From the NCBI RefSeq assembly GCF_005239225.2, contig NC_133297.1:20869882-20933881 (forward strand): a DNA stretch of 64,000 nucleotides. The letters run 5' to 3'. This document shows, one piece after another, positions 32,801-44,671 of the stretch (position 1 is its first letter; every line of letters begins with the position of its first letter). Below the pieces are notes generated by a model. The model did not search any database. It had not been told where the DNA came from and worked only from the letters and a program-made list of their open reading frames with translations. This DNA comes from Populus alba (lineage: Eukaryota > Streptophyta > Magnoliopsida > Malpighiales > Salicaceae). The position numbers and the translations under genes are program-made.

Positions 32801-34314
32801 GTGAGGATGGTGATAATGAACATGAATACAATACAGTTTTTTAGAGAAGTAGGGAATGTGTAAAGGTCAACCCCGTATAATACTTGATAAGGAGTTATCT
32901 TGGTAGTGGAGTGGTAATTAGTATTGTACCACCATTCTGCTAAAGGTAGCTACTTTACCCATTAATTAAAGCAGTTCCCTGTCATACATCTCAGGTATTG
33001 TTCGATACATTTGTTAACGACTTTTGTCTGGCTGTCAATTTATGGGTGATATGTTGATGAGTAGTGCAGGTTGACCCCTTTACTGTTGAACAATTCCTTC
33101 CAAAATATGATTAAGAACACTTGATCCCTGTCACTAGTTATGAAAGCTGGAAGCCCGTGTAACTTATAGTTTATGAATAGTTTGGCCACTCTGGAAGAAA
33201 AGTAAAGATGAATTAGGGCCAAACAATGCGTGTATTTGCTGAAGCGATCCATTATGACCATGATAACATCCTTCCCTTCAGATTTTGGAAGGCCTTCTAC
33301 GAAATCCATATTCAGAGGGATGGATAACGATTGTAGGAGTCTGAGGCTGGCCACATTCTCATGTTTGTTCCTCTGACAAATATTGCATTCTCTGATGTAT
33401 TGCCTGATATGTTTCTACTGCGCTTTTCAATTGAACAAACCTCCTATAGTCTTGGATGTTACTGTCATACTTGAGTGCCGCCCCACAACTGAATCATGAA
33501 ACATAGAAATGAGCTTGTTTTTTAGTTCTGGATCCTTGCCCATTACCACCTTCCCTTTCCTATTAAGATGATCATTTACCCAAGTGTAGTTAGGATGTGC
33601 GCTAGTAGACCCTTACAGAGTTTTGATAATCTCTTGAATGGCACGATCTCCTTCATATGACTTCTTAATTTCGACCAGTAGGTTGGTTGAAATGGTAGAA
33701 GTGGTCAAGGCGTAGACTTCATTGTTGGGAATCTGGGGGAGAGCATCTGCTGACACGTTTTCTTTGCCTTATTTGTACTCTATATTATAGTCATACCCTA
33801 CTAACTTCACCAGCAAGAGATGTTGTGTAGGGGTGGTCATCGTCTGATGTAGAAGATACTTACAACTTATGTGATTTGTGCGTATGAAGAAGTGGCGTCC
33901 CCATAGATAATGTTTCCATTTTGTGACCGCATGGAGGATGGCCAACATCTCCCTCTCGTAGACTGACATGACTTATTGTTTCGGACCCAAAGACTTGCTT
34001 GTGAAGGCTATGGGATGCCCTTCTTGTATAAGGACTACACCCACTCCTGTCATGGAAGCATCGGTTTCTACTATAAATGTTTTATTGAAGTTCGGCAGAG
34101 CTAGTACTAGAGCACTTGCTATTACTCTTTTCAATAGGTTGAATGTTATAGTAGCCTCCTCATTCCATCCCATGGCATCCCACTTGATCAATTAAGTTAA
34201 TGGCTTGCAAATGCTACCATTGCCTTGAACAAACCTTCTATAGTAACCTATCAACCCTAGAAACCCCTTAGCTGCTTCAATCTTGTGGGCAATGGCCAAT
34301 CTATAATGGTCAGT
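32800..34314 (-). pseudogene. Ty3/gypsy RNase H and integrase remnant
   Basis: Reading down the minus strand: RT tail (KGFLGLIGYYRRFVQ) near 34260, RNase H (ATITFNLLKRVIASALVLAL, VETDASMTGVGVVL, AILHAVTKWKHYLWG) from 34190 to 33770, integrase linker, then the integrase core (SIPLNMDFVEGLPKSEGKD, VIMVIMDRFSKYTH, ITSDRDQVFL) at 33340-33040. The core continues with stops (YHPQT, about 33050) to about 32800. Several stops and frame changes. The 5' half is cut off by the LTR at 34315. Confidence 0.82.
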
Positions 34315-35262
34315 TGATGCGAACCTCGTGATCACGTTGTCACGCAACCCGCAATCAAGATTGAGATCTGATCCCGGAAAGCGTAAATAGGTCTGATATG
34401 AGTGTGACACAATGAAAACCTGTCCTAAGGCATCAACACTATTGGAATGAGTAGAATGACATCAGGAAGCTAGTTAATCTTCAATAAGTCAGATTCAGTT
34501 CGTTCAAGAACTGAAGAATGCAAGAATCACTCTCATACATTAAAACTGAAAAATTCAGAAGTAATAATCATCAATGCTACTAAAATTTTGGTTATAAGTG
34601 TTTAAATAGTTCTTAAAAGTAACCCTAATGGATCTAATCTTGTGGGTTGAACTGACCTTATACAAAAATGACCTAAAAACCCTAAAATGAAAAGCCCATA
34701 ACCTGATCCAAATAGGCTTTGGACCCTAACTCAAAACAAAGTTTTAATTAAGCTCAAACATGAAAGAAAATAATAAAAATAACTAATTTGTCATTAAATA
34801 CCATCAACCCTTCTTTCCTTGTGTAGTTAGGATGAATAAAGAATCTTTATAAGAAAAGGATTCTGAAACATTAATGAATCCTTGCTACACTTTTAGATTA
34901 TCATATTGCAACTCATTAAAGATCATTGTGGAACTAAGAAATTCCCAAAACCAGCTGTCACATCCTTGTAGGAAAAGAATCCTAACCAAATAAGGAAGTC
35001 CACGAGTCAAATGGAAAGTAAATAATAAAATTCATACAACCTTTGTTGACCAGTATTGCGGTACCTTCCCGAACTCTGATTGACTTGAATTTTTAACCCA
35101 AGGTAGGCAAACATGTCTGGAGAGTCCACGTAAAATATTACCTTGATCCAACGGTCAGATTGAAAATTATGAATGTTGCCGTGAACCTGGACTATTGTGC
35201 TTTTTACGCCAAAATCCGAATCTAACCTTATTTGGGTCGTATCACAAGGCTGAACCATATCA
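34315..35262 (-). mobile_element. 3' LTR of a nested gypsy element
   Basis: On the minus strand it starts TGATATGGTTCAGCC, directly after the purine tract, and ends GGTTCGCATCA. It has TGAT/ATCA ends and 948 bp. It is the same LTR family as 6583-8455, without the inserted fragment. Its downstream neighbour is the RNase H region of another gypsy copy, so it landed inside that copy. Confidence 0.78.
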
Positions 35263-35277
35263 TTCCCTCCCTCTTCA
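35263..35277 (-). promoter_or_regulatory. Polypurine tract of the nested gypsy element
   Basis: The minus strand reads GAAGAGGGAGGGAA immediately before the LTR start TGATATGG. This is the plus-strand priming site for reverse transcription and fixes the orientation of the element. Confidence 0.7.
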
Positions 35278-36000
35278 AGAATATTTTCCCTCGAATCTTG
35301 AATAGGATTAATAGCAACTTTAGTAGCCTCTTGTTTAAACCTTCAGAAAGCCCTTATTGCTAACACCTTTCTCCAATAACATTGTATAGTAGTGACTGAT
35401 AAGAATTTCAATAAGCACACTGTACTAACCACTTGCGTACATCCTTTAGAATGATAACCACAGCGGCTCTCCTTCATCTTTCATTCTTTTGGCGTTGTAC
35501 CTCTTTTTCCCATGAAGCTTGAAGATCATAGAATAATCTTATACACTTATCAACTTCTCGTTCTAAAACCCCAAAACCATGGCTTAGTTTTTCGCATCGT
35601 TGATCTACAATCATCCTCTGTTCCCTCTTCCTAGGTGAATACATGACACAGACAAGAAAAAAAAAACAAGAAGAAGAAGACAATGAAGACAAGAATAGAG
35701 TTTATAACAGGAAGAACACTGATTTAGACACGAGATAACGAATCTGACTTTTGTTTGGACCAGAAGTTATCAAAAAACAAACAAATGCAAAAGTGATGAC
35801 CATGACTCAAACAAAAGCCAAATATCAAAATATGATGATAGTATAATGGCAGGAACGAAATCAACAAAAACAAAACAAGTTTTGAATGACAATGCAAAAC
35901 AAACCTGTTATAGCAAGACAAAACCCGATTCTAGAACCTAAAGAAAACGCAATCCAAAAGATCACGAATTTAATATATAATATTAGGATACCAAGAAAAC
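35278..36000 (-). other. 3' internal region of the nested gypsy element, degenerate
   Basis: The minus strand is open at 35692-35474 (LEREVDKCIRLFYDLQASWE), followed by stops and SRENILEEGGN just before the polypurine tract. No RT or integrase motif is visible. A 5' partner LTR was not found before the satellite starts. Confidence 0.45.
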
Positions 36001-37715
36001 AACAAATCTCAATTTATAGGTTGTTCTAATATGTCTAGCAACCCAAACCCCGTTTATGATATGTTTGCAAAATTGAACCTCCAATTAAAACCTCCAAAAA
36101 ACGATATCAAAATAAGCCCAAATTTAATATATGGGACGCTCTCATACCCAATACACATAATATGAAGTTTCAATTGATTCTAAGGTGGTTTGCGTATGGT
36201 TCACTAAGAGCTGTGTTTCTGCGGCAGAATTGAACCTCGAATGAAAATCGACCAAATTTTACATATGATGCTTTTTCACACCCGATATACTGAATATGAA
36301 GTTTCAATTGATTCTAAGGTTGTTTGCGTATGATTCACAAAGAGTTGTGTTTCTGCGGTAGAATTGAACCTCGAATGAAAATTGCAAGAAAACAATATCA
36401 GAATAAGACCAAATTTGAGATGTGATGCTATGTCACTCTATATATTGAATATGAAGTTTCAATTGATTCTAAGGTGGTTTGCATATGGTTCACTAAGAGT
36501 TGTGTTTTTTCGTCTGAATTGAACCTCGAATGAAAATCGCAAGCAAACAATATCATAATAAGACCAAATTTCACATATGATGCTATGTCACCCCCGATAT
36601 ATAGAATATGAAGTTTCAATTGATTCCGAGGTGGTTTCTTATGGTTCTGTTTCTATGGTAGAATTGAACCTCGAATGAAAATCACAAGCAAACAATATCA
36701 GAATAAGACCGAAATTGACAAATTAAACTATGTCACCCCCGATATACTGAATATGAAGTTTCAATTGATTCAAATGTGGTTTGCGTATGGTTCACCAAGA
36801 GTAGTGTTTCTGCGGTAGAATTGAACCTCGAATGAAAATCACAAGGAAAAAAGATCATAATAAGACCTAATTTGACATATGATGTTATGTCACGCCCGAT
36901 ATATTTAATATGAAGTTTGAATTGATTCCGAGGTGGTTTGCATATGGTTTATCAAGAGTTGTGTTTCTACAACAAAATTGAACCTCAAATGAAAATCGCA
37001 AGCAAACAACATCATAATAAGACCAAATTTGACATATGACACTATGTCACCCCTGATATACAGAATATGAAGTTTAAATTGATTCTGAGGTGGTTTTCTT
37101 ATGGTTCACCAACAGTTATGTTTTTGCGGCAGAATTCAACCTCGAATGAAAATCACAAGCAAGCAATATCAGAATAAGACCAAATTTGACATATTACGCT
37201 ATGTCACCCCTGATATATTGAATTTGAAGTTTCAATTGATTCTGAGGTGGTTTTCTTATGGCTTACCAAGAGTTGTGTTTCTGCAGCAGAATTAACCTCG
37301 AAAGAAAATCGCAAGCAAATAATAAAAGATTAAGACCAAATTTGACATATGATGCTTTGTCATCCATAATATACTGAATATGAACTTTCAATTGATTCTA
37401 AGGTGGTTTGTATATGGTTCACCAAGAGTGGTGTTTCTGCGGCAGAATTGAACCTCGAATGAAAATTGCAAGCAAACAATATTAGAATAAGACCGAATTT
37501 ACATAGGATGCTATGTCACCCTTGATATATTGCATTTGAAGTTTCAATTGATTCTAAGGTTGTTTGAATATGGTTCACCAAGAGTGGTTTTCTGCGGCAG
37601 ACATGAACCTCAAATGAAAATCGCAAGCAAACAATATGTAATAAGACCTAATCTGACATATGATGCTATTTCACCCCTGATATACAGAATATGAAGTTTC
37701 ATTTGATTCTCAGGT
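36000..37715. repeat. Satellite A, about 155-bp tandem repeat
   Basis: About eleven copies, with the marker AATTGAACCTCGAATGAAAA at about 36228, 36361, 36516, 36661, 36818, 36976, 37131, 37288, 37447 and 37604. Each unit also has GAAGTTTCAATTGATTCTAA, GGTGGTTTGCGTATGG and ATGCTATGTCACCCC. Divergence between units is roughly 10-15% by eye; the first spacing is shorter (133 bp). Short ORFs over it are repeat artefacts. Confidence 0.93.
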
Positions 37716-38293
37716 GGCTACTTACTTTTTATTATAAATTATTTTTAGAATTTCAAAACTTTTATACTATCATTCAAGTAACATTTCCAATGTACTTCAT
37801 TTATCATAAAATTAAATAATTCTAACATTTTTTTTTTTATCAATTATTTTCAGAATTTTAAATTTTTTTATATTATAATTCAAGTATCATAAACAGAAAT
37901 GCTAATTACTTTTTTTATATATTATTTTTATAATTTGAAAATGTTTACAATATACTTCATTTATCATAAACCGAAATAATACTTCTTTTTTTTAATAAAT
38001 TATTTTTATTATTTTAAAACTTTTATACTATCATTCAAGTATCTTAAACAGAAATGCTAATTACATTTTATATATATATATATTTTTTATCATTTGAAAA
38101 CATTTATAATATATTTTATTTATGATAAGCAGAAATGCTACATACTTTTTATTATAAATTATTTTTAGAATTTCAAAACTTTTATACTATCATTCAAGTA
38201 TCATTTAGAATGTACTTCATTTATCATAAAATGAAATAATTCTTACTTCTTTTATCAATTATTTTTAGAATTTTAAAACTTTTTTACTTTCAT
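37716..38293. repeat. Satellite B, left part (orientation 1)
   Basis: AT-rich dimeric repeat, with units ACTATCATTCAAGTATCATA and TACTTCATTTATCATAAA about 80 bp apart. It abuts satellite A at about 37716 and is cut by the Athila-type 3' LTR at 38294. Confidence 0.92.
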
Positions 38294-39912
38294 TGTTGCG
38301 ATGTCGCGGTCGCACAAATTAATTACCCTAGCTTCAAACACAACACACAAGATAGTATAGAGCAAGCAAGGGGTCGATCCCACGAGGAAGATTTAGTTCA
38401 GATTTTTATGCTATACGTTATGCAATTTGGGGGGGTTGGATGTTATATAGGCTAAAGAAAAATAAAACAGAAAACTATCAAACAAAATTTAATAAAATCA
38501 GAAAATTATCAAGAGAACAAACCTTGGTCGCAATCACACATCCACCTATAGAAATCAGAACTGATCCTTGAAACGAAATTCCAGTTTATATTTTGAATTT
38601 TTATCTTTTCTTAACGTTGGTTAATTAACGGATCCGCCGTATAACTAACCCTAACCAACAAATAATCACAGTGTCCGCACTAATGATTTAATCCAATGGC
38701 AGCCTTCAGATCTAGATAAATTCATTATGTTAACAACTAAGTTGTCTGCTTATGTTGCTTTGATCGAATGTTCTCCCTAAGATTAATAACGTAGATCCGC
38801 TACAATTATTAAACTCAGTTGCTTCACAAGTTCATATACCATAACTCCGGTCTTGATATCAAACTTAGCAATAAATTATCTATAATAATAACTTAGAGTC
38901 CGCTCTAGCAATTAAAATAAACAATCATAGGAAAAATAAGCATAGGAGAACAAACATATTCATCATATAAACTGAAAAGAAAAGGTAAAATAGATCTCAC
39001 AGTTCTTGAAATCCGAAGGTTTCCGTGTCCTTGCAACCAAGAAAATGAGTTTAGCCTTGCATGTTTGTTGAACAACTAATCAAAAAGATGGAAGAATGCA
39101 TGATTTAGGGTTTCTTAGAGTAGGGGGGCGTTTTTCTCCTCTTGGGTGGCTGCCCCCCTTCTCTTCTCTTATTCTTTTTATATGCTAGGAAACCCTAATC
39201 TCTATTTTACAAAATAGTCCTTCCTTAAGTAGATAATTTACATTTAAGTAGTTCAATAGCTATTTTCCTAAAAAAGGAGAAATAGCTTTGCATGAAATCT
39301 TCAAGCTTTGACTTAGAGGAGCTACATTGCTGAAATAAAAACTTGGATGTCGGTTTAGATGCTTCGGAACGTAATCTGGACTCGTTTCTTCACGAAACCT
39401 GTTTGTTGGCAGAATTCAGTTGTCATCTTTGAAAAATCATATCTCCCTCATATGAAATCTTTTTTGTCTGAAATTTGGAGCGTTTATAGGTCTTTGAGTC
39501 CGGAATCCAAAACAATTGAGTTTGCATCAATTGGACTTTTGTAGCTCTAGATATTCAAGTCGGAATGACTGAAGGTCAACATTGGCAGATTGCGAGATTT
39601 GACTTTGAAAGCTGCGATTTCCATGCTCTTCCTTATTTTATTGTCTTGCCTTAGATGTACAGAAAGGTATGGATGTTAGCTTTTTAATGCCACTGGAATC
39701 ACTTCATTTCGACCTTTAGAGCTCACGTTCTGCACAAAACATCGACTGAACATCAAATCTGCCAATTACCTTCAATTTACTCCTTTTTGCATCTTTCATC
39801 CAAAAGTGCCTTCAAAACATAAAACAAAGAATATCAAGGCATTTTATATATAAAACATAGGCAAAACACTAGTTAAATGTGGGTGAAACTATCGAATAAT
39901 ATGGTTGCATCA
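38294..39912 (-). mobile_element. 3' LTR of the Athila-type element (1619 bp)
   Basis: On the minus strand it starts TGATGCAACC and ends CGCAACA. Bases 38294-39177 are nearly identical to 44672-45551, with about a dozen differences by eye. It is complete, unlike the 5' LTR. The frame at 39359-39544 is fortuitous. Confidence 0.88.
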
Positions 39913-39927
39913 AATACCCCCACACTT
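39913..39927 (-). promoter_or_regulatory. Polypurine tract of the Athila-type element
   Basis: The minus strand reads AAGTGTGGGGGTATT, joined directly to the LTR start TGATGCAACC. An identical 15-mer occurs at 41213-41227. Confidence 0.85.
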
Positions 39928-41419
39928 AGCTCTTGCTCGTCCTCGAGAAAGGATAGGTAAAATCAAATCAAAGTTAAATTAAATCAAATCATTATGACCA
40001 ATCTCCTAATCTCCCATCAATATCCAAGAATATATGCATTATAAACAAGAATAAAATCAAGAAGGATAAATAGTATAAATTTTCATTAATTTATTTACAT
40101 GGAAACTTCAAAACTCAATTAATTGTTGGGATTTAAATGAAATCTATGCCATGCCAAAGTGATAGGTCCTCTCATTGATATACACTCCAACACTCACGTG
40201 TTTAGGGCTTATGTGTTTAAATCTCTCAAATTCAATCAATGAATATGTTCTACCATAAGCTTGCTCTTCAATCTCATCTCCATTACTAACATATTACAAG
40301 CAATGCATGAATCAAAAGGTCTTATTTCCGGTTGTAATGGGGCTAAGGTTAAGATGAGGTAAAAGAGAGTAAAAGAGAAGGTTCAAACCAAAGAAAGTAG
40401 AGCATTCTAAAAAATGATATTTCAAACAAGATATTCCATCAAAGCACATAAATTTTCTATCTTTAATCACCAATGCTTAACTTCTTTTGATTTCAAGCTC
40501 TTTCAACATAAAATCTTAAGAACATAAAGGAACATTTCTTTCTTTCTTTTTCTTTTTTTGTTTTGTTTTGTTTTGTTTTTGTTTTTCACCTTTGGCAACT
40601 TGCCCATATTTTCATCAAGCATCACTTCTTCTTTCTTTTCACATAATTTCCAACCATAATTCCATAAGATATCACAAGTATATGCTCTACTAATCCTTGG
40701 CCAGGGGGAAAGAAAAACATATAAAAAGTTAAGGCTTATACATGGATAAAGCAAAGAAAAGATAAACAAGCTCAAAAGGGGCTCACTAAGGATAATATGC
40801 TTTAGGTTGGCTTTTTTGGCTCAAATGGTTAAAATTCCTAATGCCTTTATCATCTTCATGTATATATGTAATGCGAATGTAATCTCAAGAAGATATGAAG
40901 CAAGTTCTAGAGATACATATCATTGAAAGAATGCACACTCAAAGAATATAATGTTGAAGGCTCAAAAGCTTACATTGGTATAACACTATAAAGTCAACAT
41001 GGCATATTCTCAAAGTCAATCCTTAAACCAATTAAACCTTAAAATTTTCATGCATACTCCTTCATTTGATTTATATCTTCATCTATCTCAATTAATTCTC
41101 ATATATAATACTCATATTCTCAAAAACCAATGGGAGTTAAAAAGATCAAACACAATTTTTTTTTTTTTAAGAACAACAAAGAAAACTAAAATAAGAAAAC
41201 CAAAATCCTCTCAATACCCCCACACTTAAAACACAACATTGTCCTTAATGTTGAAACAAAATCAAAGGAACATAAGAGAATGACAGAAAATAAATTAAAA
41301 TGCAAAAAAATATAAGATAACGAAAAAGAAAGCAAATTTGATTTTTTTTTTCTTTTTGTGTTGGGTTGCCTCCCAGTAAGCGCTTTTGTTTTATGTCATT
41401 AGCTTGACATGTGGCATGC
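39928..41419 (-). other. Noncoding 3' internal region of the Athila-type element
   Basis: About 1.5 kb between the pol tail and the polypurine tract, where Athila elements often carry an extra (env-like) region. No ORF of note is seen. Features: a T-rich tract at 40540-40590, the second AAGTGTGGGGGTATT copy at 41213-41227, and GGTTGCCTCCCAGTAAGCGC near 41362-41383, a sequence common at this place in plant elements. Confidence 0.6.
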
Positions 41420-44182
41420 TCATTCTTTATAGATTGGTTCAGCTAACTCTACAAAAGTGGTGAGTTCTGCCGTCCAACCTTCATAGAAAGGTTTCAAACG
41501 ATGCCCATTGACCTTGAGTACTTTGTTGATTTCTAAGCTTGTAATTTCAACTGCATCATAAGGAAAAACATTAGAAACAACAAAGGGTCCAATCCAACGG
41601 GAGCACAACTTTCCAGGAAAAAGTTTCAAACTCAAATGATAAAGGACTTTTTCTCCAACATTAAACTCTTTTCTTGTAATCATTCGGTCATGGAGACTCT
41701 TAGTTTTTTCTTTGTAAATCCTTGCATTCTCATAAGCATCATTTCGAATCTCTTCCAATGTAATTCCAATCTTTTTGGGCACCAAAAGGATAGGTGCCAC
41801 CCATTCACTGTCCGTGATAGGGTAAATGACTCTTGCATCATTGGGAACAATTTGCAAAGCTTGCAAATCCAATGCAGATTCATGCATGGTTTGGGGTACA
41901 CATATATGCCTCTCCATCTCTTCTATCTCGGTAACATCATAGCCATAGCTCAAAGCTACTCTTAATCCATCCTCATAATCAAAATCAAAATCAAAAACTT
42001 GTTGCACACACTTATCAACTTGGTCATAGCATGTGATAGAATAAACATTGATATAAGGATATTTCATTGCATCATGAAAATTAAATTCAATCTTTTCATC
42101 TCCTACTTCCATGGACAAAGTATCCTTACCACAATCAATCTTTGTATTGGCAGTTTTCAAGAATGGTCTCCCAAATAATATAGGAGTGTTGTTTGATGAA
42201 TCACAAGAATCATGTTCCATATCAAGAATATAAAAATCACATGGAATGACCAAACTATCAATCTTGACTTGGACATCTTCTATCACACCAAGTGGGTAAA
42301 CAAAACTACGATCCGCAAGTTGTATTACAATGCTAGTTTTATTCAAAGGCTCAAGACTAAGAGAATCATAAACATGTTTAGGCATAACACTAATGGATGC
42401 ACCTAAATCACACAAGGCCCTTTTGAAACTAGCATTACCAATAACACATGGGATAGTAAACGCACCTGGGTCCTTTTGCTTTGAAGGCATATTCTTTTGA
42501 ACAACAACAGATACAACATCACCCATACTTACCATTTCATGACCTTTCAGTTTGAAAGCTCTCTTGGTAGTACACAACTCCTTCAAAAATTTGGCATACT
42601 TGGGAATTTGCTTGATAGCATCAAGCAAAGGAATGTTGAGTTCTACTTTCTCGAAAACCTCTAAAATTTCTTTTTCTTTGTCCTCTTTCTTTGACCTAGA
42701 CGAACTCAAAGGAAAGGGTGGAATTGTTTTAAAACTGGAATTCATTAAGTGAGGAGTTACCTTTGGAGTGTTGGTCTTTGTTTCAGTTTGTGGAGAAGGA
42801 GGATGTTCCTTCTTTGTACTCAATTCAGTTTCTATCTCTTCTTCTTCCTCCATCTCAATTTGTTTTAACCTTTTCTCTTCAAGTTCTTTCCCACTTCGCA
42901 GCATGATCGCACTAACATTCTCTTTTGGATTCAATGCTTAGGATGACAATTTTCCATTCATTTGTGCTTCCAATTTCCCCACACTTGAAGCTACTTGCCC
43001 CATTTGCTTCTCCAAGTTGTGAATACTTGACCTTGTTTCCTGTTGAAAAGACATGACATTTTGTTGCAAAGTCACAGTGTTAGAAGCCAAATTTTTCATC
43101 ATCTCACGAAGATCATCATTGGATGAAGACCCCATAACATTGGAGTTTGTGAATGGAGGGGGTTGTCTTGCTTGATAATTCTGTTGGGGTTGAAATCCAT
43201 TGGGATGGAACTGTCGGCCTTGATTGCCTTATTGAGGTTGGTTCCCATACCGTAGGTTAGGATGATCTCTCCATCCAGGATTGTACGTGTGGGAAAAAGT
43301 ATCATACTTACGCTGAGGTTGTCCATTAAATGCTCCATCAACTGCATTAGCTTGTTCAATGTAATCTTCTTGCATTGTTGGACACATATCTGAAGTATGT
43401 CCTTGTAAGGAGCATATGCTACAAGCTTTCACCTGTTGTACATTGCCACAAGCCAAAGAACGCACAAGAGAAGTAAGATCATTAACTTTATTCTCAAGGT
43501 TAGAAATACTTACCTCATTTACTCGTTTGTTTGCGAAGTCTCTATGAGTGCCAAACTGTTTCGAGTTGGCTGCCATGTTTGAGATTAATTGGCGTGCAGC
43601 CTCGGGTGTCTTATCTACCAATGCCCCTCCACTTGCAGCATCAATGATACTACGGTCAGTAGGTATCAATCCTTCATAGAAATATTGAATGAGCAGCTGA
43701 TCGGGTATTTGATGATGAGGGCATTGAATACACAGTTGCTCGAATCTTTCCCGATACTCGGAAAGTGTCTCTCCATGAGATTGTCGAATCCCACATATTT
43801 CTTTCCTTATGTTGGCAACTCGAGATGCTGGGAAATACTTCTCAAGGAAGATCTTTTTCATGCCATTCCAAGTTCCAATTGAACCTGGGAGAATGGAGAA
43901 AAACCATGCCTTTGCTGCCCTTTTTAAAGAGAAAGGGAAAGCTTTCAACTTAACCTGTTCTTCATCAACTCCATTCGGTTTCATGCCAACACAAACCATA
44001 TGGAACTCCTTAAGATGAGTATGAGGATCTTCTCCTGCAAGACCATTAAATGTTGGTAGCAAATGTATAAAACCAGATTTGAGCTCAAAGTTTACACTAT
44101 TGTCGATGTTTATGCATAATGGCTGATTTTCCACGTTAGGAACAACAAGCTCCTTGAGTGTTTGTTGTCGTGCATTAGCCAT
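41420..44182 (-). pseudogene. Gag-protease frame fused to the integrase C-terminus (Athila-type)
   Basis: One frame of 921 codons starts at ATG 44182 (MANARQQTLKEL) and is broken only by TAA at 43229-43231 and 42938-42940, both consistent with CAA to TAA. Parts in order: retrotransposon gag core (LLPTFNGLAGEDPHTHLKEF, AFPFSLKRAAKAWF, FLEKYFPASRVANIRKEICG, CPHHQIPDQLLIQYFYEGL), CCHC knuckle CSICSLQGHTSDMC (about 43390-43430), a coiled stretch, a Lys/Glu-rich linker, and aspartic protease ([11 protein letters not shown], then [10 protein letters not shown]). Then comes only a trace of RT ([20 protein letters not shown]). Near 41765 this joins directly to the integrase tail ([46 protein letters not shown]). 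The stretch 42934-41420 is fully open (504 codons). RT catalysis, RNase H and the integrase core are absent. Confidence 0.85.
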
Positions 44183-44649
44183 GGTGTTGAGGCGAGCTTC
44201 CTTTCGTAACCTGCGTAAAGTTTTTTTCTATTTCAAGATCTAACTGCACTTGACTTTGATTAGTAGAACGGGTTACTGGCATAAAGCATCAAGAAAACTC
44301 AAAAGAAACCAACCACGCAAGAGATCGAAAACAATGCAAATTGTACAAAAATCTTACGTTAGAAAACTAAAACTGCCTCAAAACCCTAGAAAACAGCGGA
44401 ATTTGGCCTTGATAGAGTGGGGCTCATGGTTAACCACTAGTCCTGTTTAGAACGTCATTTACCTTCAACAAACAAAAGGACGAAACCTAATTCCACCAAA
44501 AAATCTGTTTTGAACAGTACCGTTGCCGCAAGTGAACAGTACCGCCGCATGCAAATATTCTGTTTCTCTTTTTTTTTTTCAGAAATATAAATAACAATCA
44601 CAGCAACTAAAAATAACAGTAAAAGCACAAGAATCAACTAAAATTACTT
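44183..44649 (-). other. 5' leader of the Athila-type element
   Basis: Region between the primer site and the gag ATG, about 470 bp. No coding sequence is seen; it holds AACCCTAG-type and A-rich stretches. It likely carries packaging signals by analogy, but none is recognisable. Confidence 0.5.
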
Positions 44650-44666
44650 CCCCGGCAACGGCGCCA
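44650..44666 (-). promoter_or_regulatory. Primer binding site, tRNA-Asp type
   Basis: The plus strand reads CCCCGGCAACGGCGCCA, the 3' end of plant tRNA-Asp; the element's strand therefore has the complementary TGGCGCCGTTGCCGGGG. It sits 5 nt from the LTR end (44672). This primer type is usual for Athila elements. Confidence 0.9.
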
Positions 44667-44671
44667 AAATT

